A stretch of DNA of 64,000 nt from the IMG/VR virus record IMGVR_UViG_3300042731_004843, positions 44,146 to 108,145 of that record, one strand, 5' to 3'. The stretch is from a virus. Of the stretch, positions 16,697 to 26,461 are shown one piece after another. How positions within the stretch are numbered: the first letter of the stretch is position 1; every line of letters starts with the position of its first letter. The position numbers and the translations under genes were made by a program. The notes beneath the pieces were generated by a model, which saw nothing but the letters and a program-made list of their open reading frames with translations, was not told the DNA's origin and made no database searches.

Positions 16697-19600
16697 ATGG
16701 CGCGTCTTTCCCCGGAAGAGAGCTTCGAAATTCTCAAGGACCGGGTCGCAGAGACAGTCGGCGGGCTCTTCCCGATCGTAGGGAAGAAGCACACACTGGA
16801 ACTGGGACAGGTCGACGTCAACGACAGGCTTCATATAGACGACATCCGTTCACAGAAGGAGGCCAAGCTGGGTAGCCGGACTTGGGCCGTCCCTGTGGAA
16901 GCTAAGGTCGTCTTACGAGACAACGACACAGGCAAGAGGGTGGATGAGCAAAAACTCCGCCTCATGAGCTTGCCCAAGCACACCAGGCGCTACTCCCACA
17001 TCGTCGATGGCCAGGAGTACCAGATCGACAACCAGTGGCGGCTGAAGTCCGGGGTCTACGCTCGAGTGAAGGACAATGGGGAGCTGAAGTCAGAGTTCAA
17101 CCTGGCCAAGGGCAGGGGCTTCAGCTTGGGGTTCGACCCCAAGAACCGCCAGTTCCACATGTCGTACGGCACCTCCAACATACCGCTGGCCCCGCTGCTG
17201 CAAGAGATGGGTGTGCCACAAGCCAAGATACAGGAGCAATGGGGCTCTGCTATTGCCCAAGAGAACGATAAAGACGTAGAGCAGGCAGTACTGAAGTTCT
17301 ACAAAGCCTCTACGGGTAAGAAGGCGGACGACTACGAGCAGGCGCGGCAGTACATGAAGGACACGCTGACCGCGACAGAGCTGCGCCCAGACACTACGAA
17401 GGTCACGCTGGGCAAAGGGTACAAGTCGGTGACTGGGGACGCTTTGATGGATGCGTCTACCAAGCTGCTGCGCATATCCCAGGGTAAAGCAGAGCCAGAT
17501 CCCAGAGACTCCTTGATGTTCAAGGACCTGCACAGCACGGAGGACTTTTTCGCTGAGCGGATCCAAAAGAGTGGTCGGGACATCACCCGGCGCATACAAA
17601 ACACTCTAGATCGGAAGAAGCGTGTCAGCGACATCGTCGGCCCGGACGTCTTCAATCGCCCCATCAGGACTATGTACCGCACTTCCCTGGCGAATGTCCC
17701 AGATCAAACCAACCCCTTGGAGATGATGTCTGGGCAGATGAAGACCACCATCACAGGCGAGGGAGGCATCAAGAGTTCGCACGCCATCACTGAGGACGCC
17801 AAGCTAGTCGACCCATCACACCTCGGGTATTTGGATCCGATACACACGCCGGAGGGGGCGTCCACAGGCGTGTCCCTGCGCATGCCTATCGGCGTGAAGA
17901 AGAAGGGCCACGATGTCGCCGTCAAGATGTTCAACGTCAAGACAGGCAGACTGGAGGACGTCAATCCAGAGAAGGCCATGAACTCCACTGTCGTCCTGCC
18001 TGACCAAGTTAGGTGGCAGGACGGCAAGCCTACGCCGGCCGGCAAAACGATCAAGATGAGTGGGCCAGGTAATGAGATCGTCGAAGGGCCCATGAAGCAG
18101 GCGGACTACATCATGCGGGACCCCATACAGATGTTCTCCATGGCATCTAATCTGGTCCCTTTCGTGGCAGCAGACCACCCGAACCGCAGCACCATGGCGG
18201 GGAGGCACATGGAGCAGGCAATACCGCTACAACGGCGCAAGGCCCCCTTGGTGCAGAGTGTAGCGGGCACCAAGACTTTTGAGCGGGTGATGGGTGATTA
18301 CGCCGGCCACACCACGCGCTTTGCTGGGGAGGTCGTGGGAATCAAGAAAGACGCCGTCGTCATCAAAGGAGACGATGGCAAGAATCATGAGGTTCAGCTA
18401 TACGATCACTTCCCACTCAACGACGATAAAGGCTTCCTCCACTCGACTCCTACGGTGAAGGTTGGGGACAAGGTTAAAAAGGGCCAGCCGATAGCGGACA
18501 CCAACTTCACAGATGGTGGGGCCCTAGCTCTAGGCACCAACCTCAAAGTCGGATACATGCCCTACAAAGGGTACAACTTTGAGGACGGCATCGTGATCAG
18601 TGAAGGTGCCGCAAAGGAGTTGTCCAGCGAGCACCTTTACCGCAAGACCCTACAACGAGACCGGCAGCACGTGCTGGACAAGAAGAAGTACCAGGCGTAC
18701 GCGCCAGATGCCGTAACTCGAGAGCAATCAGACAAGCTCGATGATGAAGGGGTCATCAAGCCAGGGCAGGTAGTGTCTCCGGGTGATACCCTGATCGCCG
18801 CACTACGCGAGAAGAAGGACACCAAGGAAGATCGCGAGCTCGCACGTATCCACAAGTCTCTAGTCCGGCCGTACACTGATGCCAGCGTGAAGTGGGAGGC
18901 TGACCACCCGGGGGTGGTGCAGGAGGTGGTAAAGAAGGGCAAGAAGTTGGCTGTCCACGTCAAGACTTTGGAGGCCGCTGAAATCGGGGACAAGATCGCC
19001 GGCCGTCACGGCAACAAAGGCATCATCACGAGCATTTTGCCGGATGACGAGATGCCACAGACCAAAGACGGCAAACCACTACAGATTCTGATGAACCCCA
19101 CTGGCGTGCCCGGCCGTACTAACCTCGGCCAAGTGCTGGAGACGGCTGTCGGCAAGATAGCTGAGAAGACTGGTAAGCCGTACACGGTCAAGAACTTCCA
19201 GCCTAATGAAGATCTACACGCCAAAGTTACCGCAGATCTGAAGGCGCACGGGCTACCTACTGACGGAAAAGAAGAAGTCGTGGACCCAAAGACCGGTAGG
19301 GTTTTGGGCAGGATCCTGACGGGGCCACAACATGTGGTCAAGTTGAAGCACCAAGTAGAGAAAAAGATGATCGCCAGGGCTGGTGGACCTGGCTATGCGT
19401 ATGACAGGAACCTGGTACCCAAGGGAGGGGGCCCGCACGGGGCGCAGGCTTTGGGCACTCTCGGCCTCTACTCCATGCTGGCGCATGGCGCTAAGGCCAA
19501 CTTGAGGGAGATGCAGACTCTCAAGAGTGACGCAGGCCAGAGTGATGAATTTTGGGCCGCCCTACAGGCTGGGGAAGCGCTGCCGGCGCCACGTCCCACG

Positions 19601-22600
19601 TTCGCGTACAAGAAATTCACCAGCTATCTCAACGCGCTAGGGGTCAACGTTAAGAAGGACGGCAACAATCTCTCACTCATCCCGTTCACCGATAAGCAGG
19701 TGGAGGAGATGAGTAATGGGCAGATCAAAGACGCAGCCAGGATGGTGCGGGCCAAGGACCTACGCCCAGAGACTGGAGGGCTGTTCGATCCCAAGACCAC
19801 TGGCGGTGTTGACGGTACGAAGTGGAGCCACATTCGTCTGGCCGAGGCTATGCCCAACCCCTTGTTCGAGCGGGCGATACAGAGCCTCACCGGACTAGAT
19901 CAGAAGAAGTACACGGATCTGGTTACTGGTAGGGCGGCTTTGGATAAGAGCGGCAACCTGACCTCCAACTTGGACGCCGGCGTAACCGGTGGTGCTGCAA
20001 TAGATAGTCTGCTCAAGAAGGTCGACACCAAGACGGCACTGGAACAGGCGCAGAAGGAGCTGGACAACCCCAACCTGAAGGGCAACCGCCTCGACCAAGC
20101 CAACAAGAAGGTCAAGTTCCTGCGGGCGCTAGATTCCGCAGGACTGAATGCCCGGGACGCGTACATGATGCAGAACGTACCGGTCCTGCCGCCGTCCATG
20201 CGCCCCATCTCCCAGCTACCTAATGGCGATCTCAATTTTGACGACGTCAATGGCCTCTACAAGGGGCTGCACCTAACGTCGTCCCAATTAAAGAAGCAGC
20301 AGTCTAGTAAGTTGCTGCCGCCAGAAGAGATGCAAGAGACCAGGGAGGAACTCTATGATGGGCTACGTGCATTAACTGGTTTGGGCGGCAATCCAAGGCA
20401 GGAGTTCCGCGGCATCCTGGACGTGATCGGAGGCAAAAGACTGGAGACGTCTGGTGGCCGGGCAACTGGTAGAAAGGTGGGCTCACCAAAGGAGGGCTTC
20501 TTTCAGAAGAAGTTGGTGCAGAGAAAGCAGGACCTCTCTATGCGGTCCACCATCATCCCCGAGCCGGCACTAGCTTTGGACGAGGTGGGGCTGCCCAGAC
20601 GTGCGGCGCTTGAGCTCTACAAGCCATTTGTGGTTAGGGAGCTGCGCAACATAACTGGCGCTTCCCCATTGGAAGCGCAGAAGAAGATCGGAGAGGGCGG
20701 ACAGTTGGTAAACAGGGCGCTTGAGCGTGTGGTAGAAAGCCGCCCCGTCTTGTTGAAGAGAGACCCGGCACTGCACAAGTACAGTGTGCAGGCCTTCAAG
20801 CCGCGCATTGTGGGCGGCAAGGCTGTCCAGATCCACCCGCTGGTGACCTCCGGCTACAACGCAGACTTTGACGGGGACACGATGGCCGCCTTCGTGCCCG
20901 TGAGTAATGAGGCCGTTGAGGAAGCCAAGAAGATGTACCCCTCGAGGAACCTTTTCAGCCCCTCGACTGGCAGCTTGATGTACTCCCCTACGCTGGAGAC
21001 CCAGCTTGGTCTGTACGGCATCACGCAGCAAACCGGAAAGAAGACAGGCAAGCAGTTCAAGGACATCAAAGAGGTCCACTCCGCTTTGAACAAGGGCCAG
21101 GTAGGCCTCAATGATACTGTCCGAGTGGGTGGCCTGACGTCCACGACGGGTAAGTTTCTGGTGGGGGAGGCGCTACCAGAAGATATGCGCAAGGATTTCC
21201 TCAAGAGGAAAGACCCCCTGGACAAGGCCGGGCAAAAAGAGCTGCTTACAACACTGGCCAAGCAGCACCGCAATGACTACGGGGAGGTGGTCAACAAGCT
21301 AAAGGACCTGGGCAATCGCTGGTCGACGGATACCGCGTTCTCTATTGGTCTGGACGACATCAAGCCGGAGACACGGACGAGAGATAAGATCTTGAAGGCC
21401 GCGGAGAAGCGAGTGGCTGCGGCAGGCGGCAAACCAGAAGCGGCCATACGGGAATTCGACAAAGCCACGCAGGAGATGGCCAAAGAGTTCGCCAAGATGC
21501 CAGAGGGCCGTAGCGCGCTGCTCACTATGAACCGTTCCGGTATCAAGCCCTACAACGACACTCTTCGGCAGATCAAGATGGCCCCCATGCTGATCGCTAA
21601 CGCCAAAGGAGAGGTCATCCCCACTCCGGTACGCAAGTCCTACGCAGAGGGCCTGGATTTGGCAGACTACTGGACCTCGATGAGTGGGGCACGCAAGGGC
21701 ATCATCCAGAAGGTACAACAGGTCCAAGAGCCTGGGTACTTGTCCAAGCAGGTTATGAATTCTGTGATGAACAACACGATCGCGGACAATGACTGCGGTA
21801 CGGACAAGGGTATTGCGCTGCCGACAGACGAGAAGGATATCCTAGACAGGTACACGGCTGCGCCAGTACGGGCTGGAAAGAAGACCATACCCGCAGGTAC
21901 GTTGGTCACTCCAGAAGTACGGAACACGTTGCGTAACAACAGGGTAGGGCGGGTGGTGGTGCGCTCTCCTTTGCGCTGCCAGCACGGCCCAGGTCTCTGT
22001 AAGAAGTGTTACGGCCTTACTGAAGACGGAAGAGAGCCGGAAGTAGGCTTGAATGTGGGCGTGTTGGCCGGACAGGCACTAGGTGAGCGCGCCACCCAGC
22101 TGGCTATGAAATCCTTCCACACGGGGGGCACTGTAGCGACCAAGGAGGGCCTGGTAGATGAGTTTCAGCGGGTAAAGAACTTGCTGCTCTTCCCCAAGAC
22201 TCTGCCGGGATCTGCTACTCTGTCTACCGTGAACGGCAAGGTAGACAAGATAGAGAAGGACCCTGCCGGTGGACACAACGTGTTCATCTCTGGGGAGAGG
22301 CACTACGTTCCCCAGAAGCGGGGCGTGCCCATGATGGGCGGAAAGACATTGCGCAGAGGGGCCCAGGTTAAGAAGGGTGCCGCGATCTCCGGGGGGGTGG
22401 TGAACCCGCACGATATGCTGCCGCTGACTGGTGTGGAGCCCGTACAGGGCTACCTATCCAATGAGCTGCACAACATCTACGGGCCTCATGGTATCCGCCG
22501 CAGGAATACCGAAGTGGTGGTCAAGTCGCTAACGAATCTCACCAAGGTGGATGATCCCGGAGACCACCGTGAGTTCATCCGTGGCGACTTTGCGCCACAA

Positions 22601-22855
22601 ACACTGGTCGCGAATATGAACAGGCGAGACAAAGGCAAACGGCCTGTACGCCACACACCAATCCTCAAGGGCGTGGACATGCTACCGCTGGACATGCAAG
22701 AGGATTGGATTGCTAGAATGAATCACCAACGACTGTCTCAGACAGTCGTGGCGGCAGCGCAGCAGGGGTGGACCAGCAAGCTGCATGGTAAGCACCCTAT
22801 TCCTCCGGTTGTTTATGGTGCAGAGCTGGGCAAAGCAAAACCTGGAGAATACTAA
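16697..22855 (+). CDS. Fused beta-beta' multisubunit-type RNA polymerase, single chain
   Basis: A 2052-residue protein containing both catalytic subunits of a bacterial-type RNA polymerase. Beta part: LDPIHTPEGASTG near 380, GYNFEDGIVIS near 625, DKIAGRHGNKGI near 765 (the two active-site lysines), NPTGVPGRTNLGQVLE near 800 and ANLREMQTLKSD near 935. Beta' part: NADFDGD at 1388-1394 with the three Mg-binding Asp (1390, 1392, 1394), a bridge-helix-like SGARKGIIQKV near 1665, a Cys site CQHGPGLCKKC near 1761, a trigger loop TQLAMKSFHTGG near 1800 and the C-terminal EVVVKSLTNLT. It is much shorter than E. coli beta plus beta' (about 2750), and the beta' N-terminal zinc finger is absent. It lies among virion genes; no alpha, omega or sigma is visible in the window. 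Confidence 0.95.
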   Translation: MARLSPEESFEILKDRVAETVGGLFPIVGKKHTLELGQVDVNDRLHIDDIRSQKEAKLGSRTWAVPVEAKVVLRDNDTGKRVDEQKLRLMSLPKHTRRYSHIVDGQEYQIDNQWRLKSGVYARVKDNGELKSEFNLAKGRGFSLGFDPKNRQFHMSYGTSNIPLAPLLQEMGVPQAKIQEQWGSAIAQENDKDVEQAVLKFYKASTGKKADDYEQARQYMKDTLTATELRPDTTKVTLGKGYKSVTGDALMDASTKLLRISQGKAEPDPRDSLMFKDLHSTEDFFAERIQKSGRDITRRIQNTLDRKKRVSDIVGPDVFNRPIRTMYRTSLANVPDQTNPLEMMSGQMKTTITGEGGIKSSHAITEDAKLVDPSHLGYLDPIHTPEGASTGVSLRMPIGVKKKGHDVAVKMFNVKTGRLEDVNPEKAMNSTVVLPDQVRWQDGKPTPAGKTIKMSGPGNEIVEGPMKQADYIMRDPIQMFSMASNLVPFVAADHPNRSTMAGRHMEQAIPLQRRKAPLVQSVAGTKTFERVMGDYAGHTTRFAGEVVGIKKDAVVIKGDDGKNHEVQLYDHFPLNDDKGFLHSTPTVKVGDKVKKGQPIADTNFTDGGALALGTNLKVGYMPYKGYNFEDGIVISEGAAKELSSEHLYRKTLQRDRQHVLDKKKYQAYAPDAVTREQSDKLDDEGVIKPGQVVSPGDTLIAALREKKDTKEDRELARIHKSLVRPYTDASVKWEADHPGVVQEVVKKGKKLAVHVKTLEAAEIGDKIAGRHGNKGIITSILPDDEMPQTKDGKPLQILMNPTGVPGRTNLGQVLETAVGKIAEKTGKPYTVKNFQPNEDLHAKVTADLKAHGLPTDGKEEVVDPKTGRVLGRILTGPQHVVKLKHQVEKKMIARAGGPGYAYDRNLVPKGGGPHGAQALGTLGLYSMLAHGAKANLREMQTLKSDAGQSDEFWAALQAGEALPAPRPTFAYKKFTSYLNALGVNVKKDGNNLSLIPFTDKQVEEMSNGQIKDAARMVRAKDLRPETGGLFDPKTTGGVDGTKWSHIRLAEAMPNPLFERAIQSLTGLDQKKYTDLVTGRAALDKSGNLTSNLDAGVTGGAAIDSLLKKVDTKTALEQAQKELDNPNLKGNRLDQANKKVKFLRALDSAGLNARDAYMMQNVPVLPPSMRPISQLPNGDLNFDDVNGLYKGLHLTSSQLKKQQSSKLLPPEEMQETREELYDGLRALTGLGGNPRQEFRGILDVIGGKRLETSGGRATGRKVGSPKEGFFQKKLVQRKQDLSMRSTIIPEPALALDEVGLPRRAALELYKPFVVRELRNITGASPLEAQKKIGEGGQLVNRALERVVESRPVLLKRDPALHKYSVQAFKPRIVGGKAVQIHPLVTSGYNADFDGDTMAAFVPVSNEAVEEAKKMYPSRNLFSPSTGSLMYSPTLETQLGLYGITQQTGKKTGKQFKDIKEVHSALNKGQVGLNDTVRVGGLTSTTGKFLVGEALPEDMRKDFLKRKDPLDKAGQKELLTTLAKQHRNDYGEVVNKLKDLGNRWSTDTAFSIGLDDIKPETRTRDKILKAAEKRVAAAGGKPEAAIREFDKATQEMAKEFAKMPEGRSALLTMNRSGIKPYNDTLRQIKMAPMLIANAKGEVIPTPVRKSYAEGLDLADYWTSMSGARKGIIQKVQQVQEPGYLSKQVMNSVMNNTIADNDCGTDKGIALPTDEKDILDRYTAAPVRAGKKTIPAGTLVTPEVRNTLRNNRVGRVVVRSPLRCQHGPGLCKKCYGLTEDGREPEVGLNVGVLAGQALGERATQLAMKSFHTGGTVATKEGLVDEFQRVKNLLLFPKTLPGSATLSTVNGKVDKIEKDPAGGHNVFISGERHYVPQKRGVPMMGGKTLRRGAQVKKGAAISGGVVNPHDMLPLTGVEPVQGYLSNELHNIYGPHGIRRRNTEVVVKSLTNLTKVDDPGDHREFIRGDFAPQTLVANMNRRDKGKRPVRHTPILKGVDMLPLDMQEDWIARMNHQRLSQTVVAAAQQGWTSKLHGKHPIPPVVYGAELGKAKPGEY

Positions 22856-23169
22856 TGAACGAGATCCAAATGGCCAGCATGTCAGACGAGATAGGTAAGA
22901 TCAAGCAAGCCGGTATCGGTAGCGTGCTCAAAGGCGTGGGCAAGTTCTTCAAGGGTGGTCTGGAGGGGGCAGGACAGCTGGCTAGTAAGTCTGGGCGGTC
23001 AGGGTTGTGGCAACAGACTAAGAGCCTCCCTGGGCAGATGCGAGAGTCCTTCCGACAAGGTGGCCTGGCCGGAGCAGGAAGAACGCTGGCGGGGTCTACT
23101 CCCGCTCAGATAGCTGGCGTGGCTGCGGTCCCGTTCGCTGCTGGCAGATTGTCGAAGCGAGACAACTAG
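22855..23169 (+). CDS. Small protein with KQAG amphipathic segment, next to RNA polymerase
   Basis: A 104-residue product. Its ATG overlaps the RNA polymerase stop (TAATG) with GGAGA upstream, so its translation is coupled to the polymerase. KIKQAGIGSVLKGVGKFFKG forms an amphipathic helix like those in the proteins at 32123 and 52257. The C-terminus is Gly/Ala-rich. It could be a virion partner of the polymerase or an independent injected peptide; the sequence does not decide. Confidence 0.7.
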   Translation: MNEIQMASMSDEIGKIKQAGIGSVLKGVGKFFKGGLEGAGQLASKSGRSGLWQQTKSLPGQMRESFRQGGLAGAGRTLAGSTPAQIAGVAAVPFAAGRLSKRDN

Positions 23170-24435
23170 ATGTCCTTCCCCAATTCACCCTCATCCTCCA
23201 GGATGAGGCCCGCCTGGATCGAGACCGGGACGGTGGCCAATGTAAACGCCAAAAACATGACGTTGGACTGGGTATCCCAGTACACCGGCAAGCAGATCCC
23301 TGACGTGCAGTGGATGTCCTCGTACGTACACTACAGCAACGGCGAGGGGTTCACGTGCGTGCCGGAGGTTGGCGCCCTGTGTGCTCTGTGCTTTCCGTCT
23401 GATGACGATCCGCCCTTCGTACTTGGGTTTCTCACAGGGCCCGAGCTGATTGGGGCAGATGCCGGAGACCTACAGGAGAAGGTAGAGGATCCCGGCGTAG
23501 AGAATGAAGAAGACCTGCCGCAGTCGCAGACCACCCAGGCGGGAGGGACTACTAGCCCCACCGCTAACCCCAGCGATGCTAGCTTCCGTGGTGGCAGGCC
23601 AATACTAAACCCAGGGGACATGTATTGGCAGGGACGCAACGAGAACTTCGTGGTGCTTCGGCGCGGGGGCGTGCTGCAGCTGGGCAGCACTCAGATCTGC
23701 CAGCGGGTCTACATCCCAGTCGGTAATATCATCAGGGATTTCTGCGAGAACTATGAGCTGAACACGGCAGCAGGCACCCTGAGCTGGCAGGTCAAGCGCA
23801 ACGAGAGCAATCCCAGCGGCAACGCGCCCTCCGAGTTCGAGCTCATCTCCAGGGAGAACGCCCAGGATAAGTACGCTTCTGTGAAGGTAATGATTGGTAC
23901 GCCCCGTGACGACAAGGCTAAAAAGAAGCTGTCTAGCGGCAACAACGCGTTCATAGAACTTGTCCTGGCCCCTCAGAAGATCGACCCGAATACGGGAGAG
24001 GTGTCTGGCAAAGGTGTGTTCGTGATCAGAGTAGACAAAGAGGGCAACTCGTTTGTCTACCAGGCGGGGGATCGAGACGAGGAGGTAGGCAACGACACAG
24101 TCACGGTCAGGGGCGCGCAAAATGTAGAAGTCGCGGGGGCGCGCACGATCAAGTCCCAGAGTGAGAGTAAAGAACTGCAGGGCAATCAGGACGTTAAGGG
24201 CGCAGCTAGCACAGAGACTTGGAGTGGAACCAAGACGATAGCAGCAGCACAACTGCTGCTTGGAGGTACTGGGGCTTCCGAGCCGGGCGTGCTTGGTCTA
24301 AAATTGGCGGCATGGTTGTCATCGCACACACATACGGTCACCGTGCCACCAGGGACAGCGGTAGTATCGACGCCGCCCATGACTGCACAGGCTTTGCCCG
24401 ATGCGATTCTCTCGACCAAAGTAAAGCTGTTATGA
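23170..24435 (+). CDS. Baseplate spike protein (gpV/gp5-type OB fold and beta-helix)
   Basis: A 421-residue product whose ATG directly follows the previous stop. The N-terminus (ETGTVANVNAKNMTLDWVS, then YSNGEGFTCVPEVGALCALC and PPFVLGFLTGPE) matches the OB-fold domain of phage baseplate hub spike proteins. The C-terminal third has repeated short strands (VEVAGARTIKSQSESKELQG) typical of a triple beta-helix and ends with SSHTHTVTVPPGTAVVS, a His-bearing tip region. It would form the membrane-piercing spike below the tail tube. Confidence 0.8.
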   Translation: MSFPNSPSSSRMRPAWIETGTVANVNAKNMTLDWVSQYTGKQIPDVQWMSSYVHYSNGEGFTCVPEVGALCALCFPSDDDPPFVLGFLTGPELIGADAGDLQEKVEDPGVENEEDLPQSQTTQAGGTTSPTANPSDASFRGGRPILNPGDMYWQGRNENFVVLRRGGVLQLGSTQICQRVYIPVGNIIRDFCENYELNTAAGTLSWQVKRNESNPSGNAPSEFELISRENAQDKYASVKVMIGTPRDDKAKKKLSSGNNAFIELVLAPQKIDPNTGEVSGKGVFVIRVDKEGNSFVYQAGDRDEEVGNDTVTVRGAQNVEVAGARTIKSQSESKELQGNQDVKGAASTETWSGTKTIAAAQLLLGGTGASEPGVLGLKLAAWLSSHTHTVTVPPGTAVVSTPPMTAQALPDAILSTKVKLL

Positions 24436-24447
24436 TAGGAGAGGACC

Positions 24448-26460
24448 ATGGATCTCTTCCTCGACGATAAAAAACTGACGTTTGAAAAGCTCGGTATGGA
24501 AGCCAGGATGTCGGAGGAACCGAACGACTGGCCGGAGCAGATCTTAGACCAGCTCTTCAAGCAGGTACCTTTTGCCAGTGACTACAACCCCAAGGTAGTA
24601 CTGGATGAGATCGACCCAGACCGGCGCTACGCGTTGGGGAAGGTGGAGCTCCACAACCAGATGGCCATCAATCCTCGGGACGACTCCACCCCGATGGAAC
24701 TGCAGGGCAAGCAGAAGGTCCTCATACCGATCGTCATCAAAGACGGCAGGCTTGCTCCGCTAGACCTGCTAATGCACAGCGGTTTTGTGGAGCCGCTTAC
24801 TGAAGACCGCCTACGTGCGGCCCTCTTCCGTCCGTCACTCTTCGAGGCGATACGTAAGCGGCCAGGCGACATGAGCCTTATCGAGCAGCTCTACCCACCC
24901 AATCGGCAGTACGGCGGCGCCAGGGGCCCCCTAGTGGCTGACGTAGGTGCCGGGGGTATGGCTCGTACAGCATCGGCCAAGCCGGAGTTTCTTCTCGACG
25001 CCATCATGCCTACCGTCAAGAAGGCGCACGTCCAGAAGGTGGCCCAGCAGATCGGCAACGATCCAGTGCTGAGATCCGCACTCTTCTCCAACGACGCCGT
25101 CATCCCCTTCATGTCCAAGCTGGCAGAGGTGGAGGCAGTAGAGAAGGACCCGGACGACTACCTGCGTAAGATCGCAGGCAGCATCCCGCCCAACGTCATC
25201 CAGGTGCGAAAGATCCCTGGTGGTTTCAGGATCAAGACAGCCCAGAGTGAGGCGCTGGTACCCAGCTCCGATGATGTGGACAGGCCGACGGCTGTCGGCT
25301 CTCTCGGTGGGGACCTGGTGTCTGCCGTGGAGCGTGACGGTACGACCACCATCAGTACCATGTCCGGGGCCAAAGATACGCTCGAGGACCTGGTCATCAC
25401 CACAGTCACCGAGTTCGGTCTCTACAAGGTCAAGCGTTTGGGGGACAACAAGGAGATGGTGGGTTGGGTATTCCCGAAAGTTATGGCCTTCACTGGAGAG
25501 GTCCTGCCGATCGCTGTGTTCTCCAACGGTAGCGCGTCCGCCATGCAAGAGAATATAGCTGGCGTGCCGGTAGGCAGGCAGCCGGATGTACTGGACTCGC
25601 CTCCCCAGGGCTTGGGAGTCTTCTACTACGCCACCTCGAGCGGAGCCATGGCGTTGGTGCCTGTGATGGTCAAGGGCGAGGCAGAGACCCCGGAGGGGGT
25701 CTCGTACGTCTGTGAGACCATCATGGGGGAGCGCTGTGGAGTGATCAAGGTCCCGGGCCTGAAGAGCATACAAGTCATAGAGGAGGGCAGGTACGGTATC
25801 CCGGAGGACTGTGGGTTCATGCCCATGGACAACCCCACAGATCTAGTCTCCAGCCCTGACGAGTTTATCAAGCAGGCTGAAGCGCTCATGGTGGCCGGCG
25901 ATGGGGTACGTATCATCACTGACGGCAGCTGCTACACCTTCGATGGCCCAGCCATCGATAAGCTGGCCGGTGTGCTGCCCACCCAGTTTTTGGACAGGGA
26001 TGACGCGGTATTCCTGGGCGCCGTGCTTGGTCAAGAGCCAGAGAAGCTGGCGCACAAACTGGACAGCATCCGCAGCAAGGGCGGGCAAGAGCTGTGGATC
26101 CAGGCGGTTCCAGCCACCACCATGCGGGAGAAGTACGCGGAAGCCAGAGCTAGTGCCAAGGAGAGGTTGGACAATCTCCCCGACATGAGGACTGACCTGC
26201 TTAAGGAGGCGGCTCCGATAGAGGACCCAGCTGCTGTGGACAAGATCCTTTCTGTGGGATTCCTCAATCCAGAGAACGTGTCGATCTTCGCTAGCTACGA
26301 GCCGGAGATAGAGGCTACGATCAAGAAGCTGTCGGAGCTGCTCATGGCCTCGAGGATGGGGCTGGGGTCTGTGGAGGAGGGGGCTCTCCAGAAAGCAATC
26401 GTTCACCTCGATAAGGTAGTGGCTGGACTGAAGACGATCGGTTCTATGCCGCAGGCATAA
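24448..26460 (+). CDS. Large hypothetical virion-type protein
   Basis: A 670-residue product with SD AGGAGAGG upstream. No known domain is recognised. It begins with a short charged helix, has K-x-A motifs (ARTASAKP, RIKTAQSE, LLKEAAPI) and beta-rich central regions (VITTVTEFGLYKVKRLGDNK). Located between spike and terminase in the virion block, it could be a baseplate or tail-associated protein. Confidence 0.7.
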   Translation: MDLFLDDKKLTFEKLGMEARMSEEPNDWPEQILDQLFKQVPFASDYNPKVVLDEIDPDRRYALGKVELHNQMAINPRDDSTPMELQGKQKVLIPIVIKDGRLAPLDLLMHSGFVEPLTEDRLRAALFRPSLFEAIRKRPGDMSLIEQLYPPNRQYGGARGPLVADVGAGGMARTASAKPEFLLDAIMPTVKKAHVQKVAQQIGNDPVLRSALFSNDAVIPFMSKLAEVEAVEKDPDDYLRKIAGSIPPNVIQVRKIPGGFRIKTAQSEALVPSSDDVDRPTAVGSLGGDLVSAVERDGTTTISTMSGAKDTLEDLVITTVTEFGLYKVKRLGDNKEMVGWVFPKVMAFTGEVLPIAVFSNGSASAMQENIAGVPVGRQPDVLDSPPQGLGVFYYATSSGAMALVPVMVKGEAETPEGVSYVCETIMGERCGVIKVPGLKSIQVIEEGRYGIPEDCGFMPMDNPTDLVSSPDEFIKQAEALMVAGDGVRIITDGSCYTFDGPAIDKLAGVLPTQFLDRDDAVFLGAVLGQEPEKLAHKLDSIRSKGGQELWIQAVPATTMREKYAEARASAKERLDNLPDMRTDLLKEAAPIEDPAAVDKILSVGFLNPENVSIFASYEPEIEATIKKLSELLMASRMGLGSVEEGALQKAIVHLDKVVAGLKTIGSMPQA

Positions 26461-26461
26461 G

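Noticed and set aside
16547-16834. 95-codon minus-strand frame across the RNA polymerase start
   Set aside because: It runs antisense into the polymerase gene and through the leader of the acidic 44-residue gene; the polymerase N-terminus is continuous with the conserved enzyme.
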